Source of the DNA: Gigaspora rosea
Lineage: Eukaryota > Glomeromycota > Glomeromycetes > Diversisporales > Gigasporaceae
Direction: 5' to 3'
NCBI GenBank assembly: GCA_003550325.1
Contig: QKWP01000043.1
Coordinates: 528,025-592,024 of the forward strand
Length of the DNA: 64,000 nucleotides
Position 1 is the first letter of the stretch; every line of letters begins with the position of its first letter. Under the pieces are notes generated by a model, which was given only the letters and a program-made list of their open reading frames with translations, did no database searches and was not told where the DNA came from. The position numbers and the translations under genes were made by a program. Of this stretch, positions 11,489-22,987 are shown piece after piece.

Positions 11489-11991
11489 TAGAAGTTTTTA
11501 TTTTTTTCATATAAATTCTAAATGGTATGATGGTGTTCCTAAAATAACCTAATGTAGGAATTCCTGATCAGGTTTCTTTCATGTATGATTTCATCATGAG
11601 AGATCAGGACGGACCCTGTTGGTGGTGAGTTGCCAACTTTCATACTGTTTTGTTTTTAAACAACTGAGAAGTTCTTAAATGTTTTTAAAAAAGGCTCAGC
11701 ATGTTGATGGTCCAAGAGGATCTTATCATTCATGATCTGGATGACAAAACTTGAACGAATATGTGATATGTGACTATAACTAGCGAAATATTATCCAAGT
11801 TTTAGTACTTATCCAACATATAAAATCTCATATTTCCTACTGGTCTTATTAACGGATGCCTATATAGTTTCTGGTAGGACCTCAATGCGATCAGATTTCC
11901 GAATTAGCCATTTATAAGATTTTCGAATAAGATAGGCATGAGAGGCGAATGAACTACGTTTCAAAGTTAAGAAAATGATCTACACTATTAC

Positions 11992-12486
11992 TGCATTACA
12001 ACCAATCAAAATCCAGAGTTGGTTAACACACAGATATCGAGTACACTATTTGCTCCTTCTTCGGAAATAATACCAATTTTGTCACGATAGGTTCTCGATT
12101 TTGACTGGCCAACGGTTTTGACAACAAAATTTTGGCTCGCATTACATAATTTTATATGTAATTTTTTAGGCATATTTGAGAATCAGAACTGTAGGCACCT
12201 AAGTGTCAAATTCGCTGTGCCACTAATACAGTAATACAGGCGGACACTGCAGCCATATCCGGAAAGTGAGTGGATCCAAGATGTTCCATTGTCCATTCAA
12301 GAACCTAACAGGTTTTTACAATACATTTCCTTATTTGGACATGATCAGAAATGTGAGGTTTGATAACGGTAAGGGATGCATGAGTTAAGGTTTCCAAACA
12401 TCACGGCATATTTTAATAATCGTGCAGATGTTCTGTATAAATTTAGGATAGCAGTTTCACCAAGTCTCCTCCATTTGGTATATTAA
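11992..12486 (+). pseudogene. Decayed reading frame, unidentified protein
   Basis: One plus-strand frame stays open in long blocks (about 12001-12087, 12091-12230, 12234-12360 and 12376-12483) separated only by single or paired stop codons. It translates to well-mixed, non-repetitive protein, for example PYPESEWIQDVPLSIQEP near 12253 and NRFLQYISLFGHD near 12310. AT-rich non-coding DNA here rarely does this. I do not recognise the family. It lies just upstream of the exons at 12607-13114, so it may be lost exons of that gene or a decayed insertion in it. Confidence 0.4.
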
Positions 12487-12606
12487 CATTCGCTTCTTTC
12501 CATCCAAGTGGTTTCTAAATTTTTTTATTCTTGTACATACATACGTATGTTGACGATTATTGACCTTGAATTATCTTTTAACTATTCACACAATAATGAC
12601 TTTCAG

Positions 12607-13114
12607 CAAAAAAAATTTGACTCCAAAAGAATGTATGTATCTCATTTTTGAAATAATTTTATTGTAAACTTTTTTTTTCGCAAAAAAACTGATATTTATC
12701 AAACTTTTTTTTATCAGTAATTCATGAATATATTAAAGGAACAAAATGGAAAGATGATAAATCATTAATTCAACAATTAGATTCAATCGATGCTCATTCA
12801 AGTGTTTCTAATGTTTCAGTAAGTTTAATTATTCTATACCTTTTTATATGTTTTTAACGATTAAATTTTTTGTCCTTATAACTACACTTATATAAATACA
12901 GACCTTTCATATTCCAAAGTATTCATTTCTATCTACAAATACCGGATCAAATGACTCTGACATAATTACATTATCATTATTTATTGTAGTTATTTCCATT
13001 GGTTTGGGAATTTGGTTTTATTATAGTGATATATTATACGTTATATACAGAATGTATATACTAAACGATCTTAGCCCTACTGCTGTAAAAGAGACAGAAC
13101 AAATTGTGGATTAA
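12607..13114 (+). CDS. 3' part of a spliced gene encoding a single-pass membrane protein, family unknown
   Basis: Three exons join in phase with GT-AG introns: 12607-12632, 12718-12818 and 12902-13114. Donors are GTATGT and GTAAGT; acceptors are TTTCAG, TTATCAG and ATACAG. Joining exon 1 (ending GAA T) to exon 2 (starting TA) makes a leucine codon and keeps the frame open to TAA at 13112. The product begins NLTPKELIHEYIKGTKW, continues polar with DSIDAHSSVSNV, then has a hydrophobic stretch of about 22 residues (ITLSLFIVVISIGLGIWFYY) and a short tail of about 40 residues. It therefore ends in one membrane segment. Upstream exons were not found, so the protein is incomplete here. No function is assigned. 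Confidence 0.55.
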
Positions 13115-14102
13115 GATAGTTTGATTTCATTTCAAAAAAAAAAGTGAACATTTTATTATGGACTATTGTGGACCATTGTTGAAAATGGTAGAGTAATCGT
13201 TAAAATTACCAATGTAAATTATCAAAGTTGACTCTTTATAATCGTTATAATATATTAAAAAGGTTTGGTATTGTATTGCATATTCAAAAAAAAAAAAGGG
13301 TTTAATATTTTATAAAAAAAATAGTATACTAACTACATACATAATAATACAGAAAAATCATCTCTTCTTTAATATATAAAAAAAATTGTATTGTCAATTG
13401 ACTTGATAAATATTTACTAGCACTTTGGCATGTTTTACTTCATACATTTATTATTAGAAATACAGAGAGATTCGAAAAAATGCTAAAAAAAAAAAAGGCA
13501 TGAAAAGGAAAAAACGCTAAAAAGAGAATTATTAAACCAAATTTTAAATAATTACTATTTATACATAAGGATTAATTGTATTTTTATTAAGGAGTATATC
13601 ACAGATAAAACTCAGTAAAATCGAGGAGTATTACTATTACTTTCATTTGGCTTGATGTTAATGAAAATGGGCTTGATTTGTTTCGATGATGCCAAGTCTA
13701 TGGACAGTTTTTAGAGACAGTAAGAACAGTGCAAATTCACTTGGTACTACTAAAATCACTAACTCTAACTGGCTGGTCTTAACTAGTACTTACATAAATT
13801 TAACTGCCTCTAATAACTATCTATAGATCGTCTTGATAAAACACTAAAACTCTCAGTATGTTCTTGGTTATAGATTCTGTTAGTATTGTATATTTTGGCT
13901 GTCCAAAGCCTTTTTTAATATCCAAATATTCAAGATTGTTCAAAGCTTGTTCAAGCTTTAATAATTTTTTTTTTAGCAGTCATACTAATATTTTATTAGG
14001 GATTGTATTTGTTAGTTAAATACAATGTTTTTGCTAAGGAATGCGACCTATTTTACAAATATTAGCTCACCTGGTTGTTCAAAGAATACCTATGTGTGAC
14101 CT
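13115..14102. other. 3' flank and non-coding AT-rich DNA
   Basis: A-rich tracts; no gene, palindrome or repeat that I can support. Confidence 0.55.
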
Positions 14103-14110
14103 GCTATAGT

Positions 14111-14819
14111 TAGGGATGTTACGGTCCCAGAAGATAGTTGTTCGGACCGGTTTTTTGAACCAGTCCAAATGGTTCTTGGTCCAAGAATTAAGACCGGTCC
14201 AAAGTCGGTCCATATAAATAAATACAAATATCACGATTATATAATCAAAATAGAAGCAAGGGAATGATCACAAATAATTATGAAAAGTATCTGTGTTTAT
14301 TTTTCATTATAAGAAAATATAAAAACGATCTTGATTTGTAGTAAGCTTTATTGTAAACACCGATTATATTAATATCCATCGCGATTGTAAAAGAAACTTC
14401 ATTTCGCATTATTGTTATAAACAATTATAGAAAGTATAGAAGTTTGGCAAGCGCAAAAAAAGTTTTTTTTTATATAATGCTGTAAAAAATAAAGCGCGTT
14501 AGAAATAATTAAAATAATAAATAAAATGATATTGTGCTAATTATAAACGTAAAGTGTGTATGCATTTGAAGGTTTTTTTTTTACAAAATAAATTCGCCAA
14601 AGATTCCGGTACTATAGCAGTGCTAATCTACACATACGGTTCAGTGATATTAATTGATTAAATTATATGCACTCTTATTGAAGGTGGTCTGGTCCGGGTC
14701 TGGTCCCAAACCAGATTGGTTTATTTAACCAGTTCATGAGCCTTGGTCTGGTCTATGGTCTACTGCCTGAACCGGTCTTTTGAACCAAGACCGAACCAAG
14801 ACGGACCATAACATCCCTA
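14111..14819. mobile_element. hAT-type non-autonomous element, TAGGGATGTTA ends
   Basis: Ends TAGGGATGTTACGGTCC and GGACCATAACATCCCTA, flanked by perfect GCTATAGT at 14103-14110 and 14820-14827. Subterminal GGTCC/GGACC and CCGGT motifs are repeated on both sides, a usual hAT feature. The terminal TAGGGATGTT is shared with the element at 23731-24146. Confidence 0.87.
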
Positions 14820-14865
14820 GCTATAGTAGGATTTTTCCTCAATACTAGACATACTCGCTCAAGTC

Positions 14866-15162
14866 TGGAGGTTGGCTAAAGCCAGGTACATTACAAGATT
14901 ACCTGATATGTAACCCGGATCTGTTCAAACAAAACAAAGCAAGATGACAAAAACAAAAACACAAAAAATATAAAAAATGGTTATCTAAACCAGCCTTGGT
15001 TTACTAAAGGCGATTTTGCTATACATAAACTACTCTCTATACACTTAATCTAACCCTAACGCTAATATCAAATGATTTTAATTAATAATTAGAAAAATCA
15101 GGTAATCTCGTGATATACTTGACTTTAGCCATCCTCCAAGTCTGTCTAATACATTATTGAAT
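14866..15162. mobile_element. MITE with about 45-bp imperfect inverted ends
   Basis: Left end AAGTCTGGAGGTTGGCTAAA and right end TTTAGCCATCCTCCAAG are complementary, followed by matching AGATTACCTGAT / ATCAGGTAATCT. The centre has CTAACCCTAACG near 15050. The left end resembles that of the element at 58455-58737 (GCTTAAAGCCAGGTCCATCA against GCTAAAGCCAGGTACATTA), so the two are probably one superfamily. Target duplication unclear. Confidence 0.6.
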
Positions 15163-15315
15163 AGTACCTATGGCCTGTCATAATTACTGATTACTTTTTC
15201 TACCAATCTGCCTGCTGGCCCTCTCCAATCTAGCAGAATATCTCATTTTTTTTACAATACTATATATTTTGTTCACCTTGTTACTTTCACATTCTTTTCT
15301 TTGTTGTCCTCTTTT

Positions 15316-15469
15316 AGCTTAATTGGATTATTAGTTGTTAAAATATAAATTAAAACTAATTTATTATTATACGGTTATATATAGTACTATATATAGTAAT
15401 TTTATATATAGTAATTATTGTTAAATATTTGAAAATTTATATTTTAACAACTACTAATTCAATTAAACT
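15316..15469. repeat. 154-bp palindromic repeat
   Basis: Arms TTGGATTATTAGTTGTTAAA and complement (right arm ending near 15469) flank an AT-rich centre with TATATATAGTA repeats. It lies next to the LINE insertion site. Probably a MITE remnant. Confidence 0.5.
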
Positions 15470-15694
15470 GAAATTTCAACTATATATTTAGCATATATAT
15501 AACAATATACTTGTACAATATAAACTTACAAAATTGTAAATTAGTAACAAAAATATAGTTATTTTTAAAAGATATTTTTTTGCTTTTTTTAAAAAAAATA
15601 CTAAATTTTATAAACATTATTACACAACAAAATATATATAAAAAGATAATAAATTTTATATTAATCAATAGCTTAGAACCTTATCAAGAGAAAA

Positions 15695-16117
15695 GTGAAG
15701 AAAATCATTGGTATGTTCATGTACTTATTAGAAAAGAAAAAAGTAACAGCTAGCCAGCTAAGTTATGTAAACAATCAGGTACTCCTTCCAAAGCTAGAAT
15801 ATATTCTACAGGCTACAACATTATCAGAAAAGGAGTTAGAAAGTATACACCAGCCATTAATTCGCCTATGTAAGAGAAAGTTGGGCATAGCACAGACTGC
15901 TCCAAATGATATAATGTTTCATGGAGGTGTTTTGGGTTTTAAACCTCTAGCAAGTTCTTTATTAGCTAAACAGGCAACAAGTCTCTTAAAGAGATTAAAT
16001 AGTAGTGAAGGTCTGGAAAGACTGGCTAAGTTAAAAATAAAACAAGGAGCAATTAAGGCTGGTACTCTACAGGATGTGCATAATATGCCTTTTAGTACAC
16101 AGCATATTGCCCTTTAG
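15695..16117 (+). pseudogene. LINE polyprotein: C-terminal end of the reverse transcriptase region
   Basis: 140 codons in one frame. The segment LSYVNNQVLLPKLEYILQAT and the following helical part (LIRLCKRKLGIAQTAPNDIM, then GGVLGFKPLASSLLAKQA) match the region just after the RT palm in RNase-H-bearing LINEs: the thumb and connection. The catalytic RT motifs themselves lie upstream in the full element and are missing here. It starts within 15 bp of the left target duplication, so this is the truncation point. Confidence 0.7.
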
Positions 16118-16138
16118 AGGGGAAATCTGATATGCAAT

Positions 16139-16620
16139 GTGATCGAAAAATGCAAACTGATTAATATTAAGTTTAAAGCACAGAGCGCTCAGGAGAAAGT
16201 ATGTAGCGAGAAGAATGTGATTATAAGTTTTTTAGATAAAAAAATGTTTAAGGCCTCAATGAATTCAAGGATTAGTTTGAAACTGGTATCACTGAACCAG
16301 TTAATAGACCCAACAGGCACCAGTTTAATGTCATGGCAACAAATTAGAGGTATAGAAAAATGAGCATGAAAGAAAAGACGCCTGTTTGGTTTAGCAGAAT
16401 CAAAGAAGCAGTTCTAGTGAACAAGTTCTCAAAAGAGCTTAAGAGAGAGTACCAAATAGAAGCTGAAAGTAATAATTTCACTCCACTTTTAAAGGAAAAG
16501 GTTTATGCAAATAAAAGGTGCAAAGATTGGGTAGTAGTAAAGAGAAAGAATTCATTGGTTCACCTCTTGGAACGCATAAGCAAGAAGTTCAGACATAAGG
16601 CCCTTTTGGAACACTGAGTT
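16139..16620 (+). pseudogene. LINE polyprotein: linker between reverse transcriptase and RNase H
   Basis: Two overlapping frames (16139-16363 and 16360-16617) carry lysine-rich protein without a known domain and are offset by a frameshift. The position between the RT end and RNase H, in the same direction, marks them as polyprotein linker. Further in-frame sequence up to about 16950 is broken by stops. Confidence 0.5.
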
Positions 16621-16957
16621 GAAACCTAAAAAGTAAAAGGTGTAGCAAGAATAATCAGATATAAGGGCTGTAGTCTAAATAGAAGAGGAAAGGAGAACGA
16701 TTGCCAATTCACGATAGAAATGAAAGAATGTATTAGTAGAGTAGAAGGTGTAGTTAAAAAAGAGGGCGAATAGTTAATGTCATTCCCTTTGGACTACTAT
16801 CAGAATAGCAATTGTGATTTGGTGGCAGAAGAACAAGAGATTACAAAAAAAGTGGCCAACACAGTAGAAATTAATAGAATAGAGTTTGAAGTAATCGAAA
16901 AGCAAGGACTAAGTAGGAAAATTATGAATTTACTATGAGAAATAGTAAAAAAGAATT

Positions 16958-17616
16958 TAGTGGAAAACAGATCAGATTATGTTTTTTATACAGATGGTTC
17001 ATAGTATAAAGAGAAGGAGGGTATTGAAGATAGAATGGGTTCTGCATAAGTACAACTAGATAGAAAAGAGGAGGTTGTAAGTTTATTGGGAAAAATAAGA
17101 GTAGCAGATTGGCCTTCGTCAACAAGGTCTGAATTAGTTGCAATTTTGTGTGCATTGTTAGTAGTTAAATCAGATTCTGTAGTTATAGTTAAAACAGATA
17201 GTTTAGTAGCAATTAGTAGTATTGAGAATGTGTTCAGGATGAAAAGCTTCAAAAAGACTCTTAGGTTGAAAAATATGTCAATTCTCGACAAGATCTTGGA
17301 GGTAACTCAAGTAAAGAATATCAGTTTAGAATTGTGTAAGGTTAAAGCACATAATGGTATAGTTTGGAATGAACTAGCTAACAAGTTAGCGAAAGAAGCA
17401 GCACAGCTCAATGATAATTGGAAGTGGATACCTGCTAACACCACTTGTTGGAATGCATCCCTTTGGTGGAATGACAAGCTTATTGACAGTTGCCCATGTA
17501 AATTCATAATGCAACTAAAAAGAAGGTCCTGTGAAGGAAGATGTCTGCTCTCAAGTAGAAACTTAGGATCAGGAAGTGGTTTTAATGCTAATGATCTAGA
17601 CTGGACCTATAGATAG
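16958..17616 (+). pseudogene. LINE RNase H domain, decayed
   Basis: Type I RNase H signature in order: FYTDGS (first Asp, about 16983-17000), STRSELVAILCAL (Glu, about 17120), VKTDSLVAI (second Asp, about 17190) and KVKAHNGIVWNELANKLAKE (about 17340-17398, the last catalytic region, with an Asn at the usual Asp position of NELAD). In-frame TAG and TAA codons follow the first Asp, so the protein is not made intact. In the live element it would remove the RNA template strand. Confidence 0.75.
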
Positions 17617-17699
17617 GCAAGATTAAAGGAATTGGGGGAGTGAGATGTAGAGAAATAGAGAGTAGCTTTAAACTAATTTTATTTCAGCTTCTCCCAACT

Positions 17700-17815
17700 T
17701 TAAAGAGTTGCATGCTCGTAAGCCTTGGTTGTACAAGTCACCAAACTGCATTATGTGTAAGGAGGAAACCAAGTAAACCATGAGTTATTTAGTGCGATGT
17801 AGTTTTATGGAAAAG
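17700..17815 (+). pseudogene. LINE C-terminal zinc-binding motif
   Basis: Translates to CIMCKEET, a stop, then TMSYLVRCSF. This is the C-x2-C...H/Y-x-x-x-C pattern found after RNase H in many LINE polyproteins, with the His replaced by Tyr. Confidence 0.5.
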
Positions 17816-17848
17816 ATCTGGCATGAGACAGAAAATACGGCATTGAGC

Positions 17849-18013
17849 TAGAGATGGGCAAAATACAAAATTTTCATTTTAGCATGCACATGCACATGCA
17901 TTTTTTTGCATGCATGCATGCGTGTTTTGACCAAAGTTATGATTTAATTTCTTAATGCTGGCCAGAATTAATTGCATGCATGCATGCAGTCATGCGCATA
18001 GTGCCCATCTCTA
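17849..18013. mobile_element. hAT-type MITE nested in the LINE, TAGAGATGGGC ends
   Basis: Ends TAGAGATGGGCA and TGCCCATCTCTA, with perfect duplications CATTGAGC at 17841-17848 and 18014-18021. The interior has clusters of GCATGC near both ends. It interrupts the LINE 3' part, so it is younger than the LINE. Confidence 0.88.
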
Positions 18014-18780
18014 CATTGAGCGCTGCATGGGCAGTGTTAACAGATAAAGCGAAATTGTCACTAAGTATTTGGAATTTAGATGAAATTCTGCTAAGTGACA
18101 AAAAAGAAATTCGTTATAAAGAAAGGGAAATTTATTTAAGTAGTCTCATGGAAAAGGAGAAGCTCGATATATTGTAGGAAAGGACTCTCCAGAAAGGATG
18201 TGAAAAACTGTATAGATGCAATTCTTTATATGGTACAAGAAAGCTTCTACTAGGTTATTTGGAAAGAAAGATGTAATGAAGTTATTATTTGAGAAAAAGA
18301 AACTGGTATTAAGCGATCTGCAAAGAGGAAACACAATAATAATGAAGTTAGAAATAAGAAGCCACATGATTCTAGACTTGCAGAGGATAAAGAAAGAGAC
18401 ATTGAGAGAAAGAAGTGAAAAAGGAAAAGCAGGTAGAATCTGTAAATAAGATAGTCGAGGATTCAATGTTAAGTCAAATTTTGGGATCACATGTGGCAAG
18501 TTGGTGGATACGAAAGTAGGATTTATATTTTGTATTTGTTTTTGTTTTGTTGTAAAGGTAGCTGAGAACCTGAACACGCTCTCAAAGAGATATATAAAGA
18601 AGGTCGTATATAGCTTTGGGACTATCAAACATCAGTGCAACAACCGTACCTGGGCACTAGTGGAGTAAGCCGGGTATTTGCCTATATTATAGTTAGCTTT
18701 GTGTTCATGTAAATTTATTTACTTAAACCGCTAATAAAGTAGAGCATGTTTGTAAAGTGAAAAAAAAAATAGCCTAGAAC

Positions 18781-19680
18781 TTGGTTTATTTTGTACATAA
18801 AATATAAATAGATAATTAAAAATTAAAAAACTTTTATATATGAAAATAACTAATAATCACCATAGGTGATTATCACCTGTGATCTACAATGCATAAAAAA
18901 TAAGCAAAACAAACAACTTTTACTAAATAAAAATTAAATCTCTTTAATATTAGGGTAAGGGTAAAGGTTAGAAATTAGGGTAGGGCTTTGTATATAGTAA
19001 AATTTAACAAAGAATTTTTTTTTGCATAAAAAAAAGTAGTTTCATAGACAAAATTTTAGGTTAGAAGCAATTTTAGCAATTTTTTTAAAAATTTTTTGTT
19101 TTGTTATACAAAATTGATCTACATATTACACCTGATTCTGAATTTTAATTGGCAAATTAACTACAGATGATAATTACCTGTGACGTAAATTAGTAATTTC
19201 CTTTATATATTGTTAAATTAATTTTTTAATAAAAATTTTTTTAGAAATATATTAAAATAATCCGCATACCTGAGTAATAAATATATATATTTAAATGCTT
19301 ATATTAAATTTCAAAAAATTTTTTTATTATAAGTATGTCATGTATCTACATTTGTGCACCAGACCATACATATATTTAATATAATTCAGCCAATCAACAT
19401 TAAGATCACACCATAGATGGATAGGGTAGACTATTAGTAGAAAAATATTATATAATAAATGGTACACTCTTTATACAATTTATTAATTAACCAACTTATT
19501 AATAAATTTATAACTTAAAATTTTATACTATAGATTTGTTTTAACTTTAAAAAACTATTTACTAAATTTATATAAAACTCTTATTTACTAAATTTAATAA
19601 GGGTACTGCAGCTGGTACTGCTATTTACACCATAGTTTTTGCTATTTGAACCATATAGATCACCTCGATTTTGTTATTTA
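18781..19680. other. Non-coding DNA with a TTAGGG-containing dispersed module
   Basis: At 18950-19085 a tract TTAGGGTAAGGGTAAAGG is followed by a conserved A/T-rich block containing AAAATTT, a T-run and GTAGTTTCATAGACAAAATT. The same arrangement recurs elsewhere (22288, 25417, 29815, 59010; reversed at 31165 and 46800). No gene seen. Confidence 0.5.
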
Positions 19681-19689
19681 AAAATATTT

Positions 19690-20450
19690 TAAATTTTAAA
19701 AACTTTCATCAAAGATATTTCTACGAATTCTTGATCAAATTTGATAAAGAATTTTTTATTTGAATTTTTGGATACATAGAATTAAAATAAAAAAAAATTA
19801 TTAAATTTGTTAAAAACTCACAGAAATATCTTTGATGAAAGTTTTTTGTAAACAATTTTGGCGCAGCTTATTTGTAATTTCATGTTTTTGAAAATAAAAA
19901 AAAACTTTCATCAAAGATATCTTTATGAATTCTTGACCAAATTCGATGAAAATTTTTTATTTAAATTCTATAAATTTATAGAATTAAAATAAAAAAATTT
20001 CATTTTGGTCAAGAACTCATAAAGATATTTTTGATAAAAGTTCCTGTAAACAATTTTGGCGCAGCTTTTTTGTTATATATGGTTTTAAAAGCAGAAAACT
20101 GTCATAGAAAATATCTCTGTGAGTTCTTGACCAAATTTAATAAAAATTTTTTTATTTAAATTCTATAGATTTTTAGAATTAAAATAAAAAAATTTTTATT
20201 GAATTTGGTCAAGAACTCAAAGAGGAATTTTTGATAAAAGTTCTTGTAAACAATTTTGGCGCAGCTTCTTTGTAGTCACTTTTTTGGAAATGGAAAAAAA
20301 CTTTCATCAAAGATATCTTTACGAGTTCTTGAACAAATTCGATGAAAATTTTTTATTTAAATTCTATAAATTCATAGAATTAAAATAAAAAAAATTCATA
20401 GAATTTGGTCAAGAACTCGTAGAGACATCTTTGATGAAGTTTTTTTCATT
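19690..20450. repeat. Tandem array of four palindromic units (period about 200 bp)
   Basis: Each unit is itself a hairpin of about 150 bp: CTTTCATCAAAGATATCTTT, then CTTGACCAAATTCGATGAAA, a short A/T loop, and the complements. Units are separated by a strongly conserved linker, TGTAAACAATTTTGGCGCAG, at 19848, 20045 and 20245. The linker is better conserved than the hairpin arms. The hairpin arms are related to the palindrome at 54902-55158. Confidence 0.75.
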
Positions 20451-22740
20451 TTCAAAAATGTGATTAAAATTAAAGTTCTAAAATTTTTGTAAAATACAGT
20501 ATCATCGTATCTTGCTGTATAAAGACATTTTATATCTTTGCACATCATTTTATTCATGCAATGCGATGGAAAAAATTCTTAGTACTATATCTAGAGATAT
20601 AGTATGTACTTATACTTGTTTATGATTGCGTTGCTTTTTTGTAAAGTGGTTAAATAACAATAAGTAGTTTAAAAATGATTTGCAAATGATTTAAAATATT
20701 ATGTAATTCAATTATTTTATATTCAAATTCTGACTTAAAAAAAGTCAGCGATTTATATCATTATGATTTAAATCACATGCCATCCTAGTTATAAGTATTT
20801 CAGTACTCCGATTTATTGAATATTCAGAGAACCATTTTAATTAAAATCGCTACTGTATAGAAGGTAGTATAGGTATTTGTAGTCAATATAATTAAAGCAA
20901 ATATTACAATATTAACAAAATTAAAGCAGTTAATGTAAAAACTTTTAGTCCCTTGCAGTATAAATAATATCATTAATAAAAATGTATTGCTAATCAATTG
21001 ATTATAGAATAGTGATAGTATTATATTGCTGCACCTAAACTATCTCTTAACAGTTTGATATAACCAGTACCGATATATATTTCGTTTTGCATAACCTGGT
21101 TTTAAAATTTCGGTCTGCGGTCAGATTTTTTTTTTTTTAAAAGAAAAATTTAACTTTGCGTGGCCTAAATTAATAGATTAATGTTCACATCTAAGGTAAG
21201 GTCATGCAAAGTTAATTCTTCGGTTTGCAATAACATGGAATTAGAAAATTTTAATTTTGTTTTATTTGTAATTGCAGAAAATCAAGGTCATCATCAGGTA
21301 ACAACTGAAAAAAAAATAATTGGCAAAAATGGAATAATTAGCACAATAGGATTTTTTTTATAAAATTTTTTTTGGATCGGCAAACCGAAAAATTACCTTT
21401 ACGTGGCTTAAGGGTCTAATATTCAATAATAATTTAGAGTGAAATACCAGTGTATAGAATATAGGCTTTATGTTAATAATTGGCATTCGAAAGAGATGTT
21501 CAACTAAATGTATACTGGTATAAAGATACAAGTAGTCGTGTCGGATTTTATATATTCGTAAAATCTCTTCACGACAGTCATGTGTTAATTCACTTAACGA
21601 TTGGAATTGGGTTTACAGTATAAGAAGACACGAGTATTAGTTTATAGGAATCCGTGTATAAAGACACGAGTATTAGTTTATAGAAATCCGTGTATAAAGT
21701 CACGAATGTTATATTTTATTTAATAAAAATGAGTTGAGAACTGTCGATTCCTCAGAATGATATCGCGGTTATTTATATATTAATAATAATTATCATATAT
21801 TATATCTTATCTATCGAATAAATATACATGATCTAATATATCTGATATGATAGAAGTAAAATAATGAATATATTGATTATAGTTCGCATCAATTTTAGCA
21901 TTAACAGATCTATTAGTATCTTAAGCATCTTTTGCTTTGTACTATATAAAAGTCACGTTTAATCATTCATGCGAGGTCGATATTTTTGGGTCTAACAATA
22001 CTAGTAAACTTGAATGGTGCAAAAATCACATGATACCTACTAATAAAGGAAAAACACCGATTTAAGTTAGGGTTAGGGGTGTTGTTACATTTACAATACA
22101 TGTAATTTTTACTTCAGAAAATTAAGTCATGTAATTTTTAGCACGTCATACATAAAATACCAGATTTAAATATGTATTATTGCATCATTTGATTTTAATA
22201 TATGATCTTGATTTCAGAAACTAAATGTCATGTGCTCAATATTACAATTACTTACCTGAATCACACAAAATTATATAATGTTATATCACTAGTTAGGGTT
22301 AGGGTGAGCTTTGGGATTGAAGAGGTTATAGTTTATAATAAAATTTTGCAAGAAATATTTTTCAAAGAGTGGTTTTATAAGCAAAATTTTAAGTTATCAT
22401 ATGTACCTGTGTTTATACAAATAGTAATTGCTATTAATAAAAATATTGAAATTGTAATTTCGAATTTTTTCTGTTTGTCGCCATTGATTTTTGAATTTTA
22501 CTGTAAAGAATTTTTGCAGAGTATAGTAGGTCACATAATCGAAAACTTGTCACACACCTGCGGCATAGAATCTGCGGGGGTCATCGATCTACAAAAGGAA
22601 ACTGATTGAAGGCGAAAGATTATATGCAAACGATGCAATAACATATGCTAGCAATTAGAGTACCTGGCATGCTTAAATTCATGCCAGGATGCTACTCTGG
22701 CTAACACTTATTGTTTTGTCTTTTATTTTGGGGTTCCAAC
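20451..22740. other. Non-coding stretch with repeats
   Basis: Contains direct repeats of AATTTAACTTTGCGTGGCCT type near 21150 and 21395, a 36-bp tandem repeat (separate entry), and a TTAGGG module near 22288-22400. A 135-codon frame at 22202-22609 runs through that module and is taken as chance. Confidence 0.5.
21628..21712. repeat. 36-bp minisatellite, 2.3 copies
   Basis: GACACGAGTATTAGTTTATA occurs at 21629 and 21665, each followed by a GAATCCGTGTATAAA-type end; a partial third copy starts GTCACGA at 21701. Confidence 0.65.
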
Positions 22741-22979
22741 TATACATGAGGACGAAAGCATTTCGGGTTCTAAAACCCGAAATTAAAATTTGAAGACGAA
22801 ATTGTTTTTGACCTATTTTACTTAAAAGACAAAATTATTTAATACTTTTTTTGAATAGACGAAATTATAAGGAACATATCTATATAAATTTTATTTACTC
22901 TTCCTTATAAAAAATTTTAATTTTCTCTAATGAAGACGAAATAGGCCTTTTTCAAAAATCAATTTTGGTGGCATCACTA
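22741..22979 (+). mobile_element. TATACATGAGG MITE family, copy 1
   Basis: Starts TATACATGAGGACGAAA and ends GGTGGCATCACTA, flanked by perfect GTTCCAAC (22733-22740 and 22980-22987). Three other copies lie at 41269, 45947 and 50951. The 8-bp duplication points to hAT transposition although the terminal inverted repeat is weak. Confidence 0.85.
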
Positions 22980-22987
22980 GTTCCAAC

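Larger units (their letters stand above)
15680..18767 (+). mobile_element. 5'-truncated LINE (non-LTR retrotransposon) with RNase H, decayed
   Basis: Flanked by a 13-bp duplication with one mismatch: AATAGCTTAGAAC at 15667-15679 and AATAGCCTAGAAC at 18768-18780. It ends in an A-run directly before the right copy, the hallmark of target-primed reverse transcription. The 5' end is lost: the frame enters at the end of the reverse transcriptase, followed by RNase H and a CCHC-like zinc motif. Many stops and frameshifts show it is dead. A hAT-type MITE sits inside at 17849-18013. Confidence 0.85.

Noticed and set aside
19690-20450. CRISPR-like array (repeats with spacers)
   Set aside because: The repeated part is long and palindromic, the intervening parts are also homologous, and the context is a eukaryotic transposon-rich genome.
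22202-22609. 135-codon plus-strand ORF
   Set aside because: It runs through the dispersed TTAGGG module and has no domain; the module is non-coding in its other copies.
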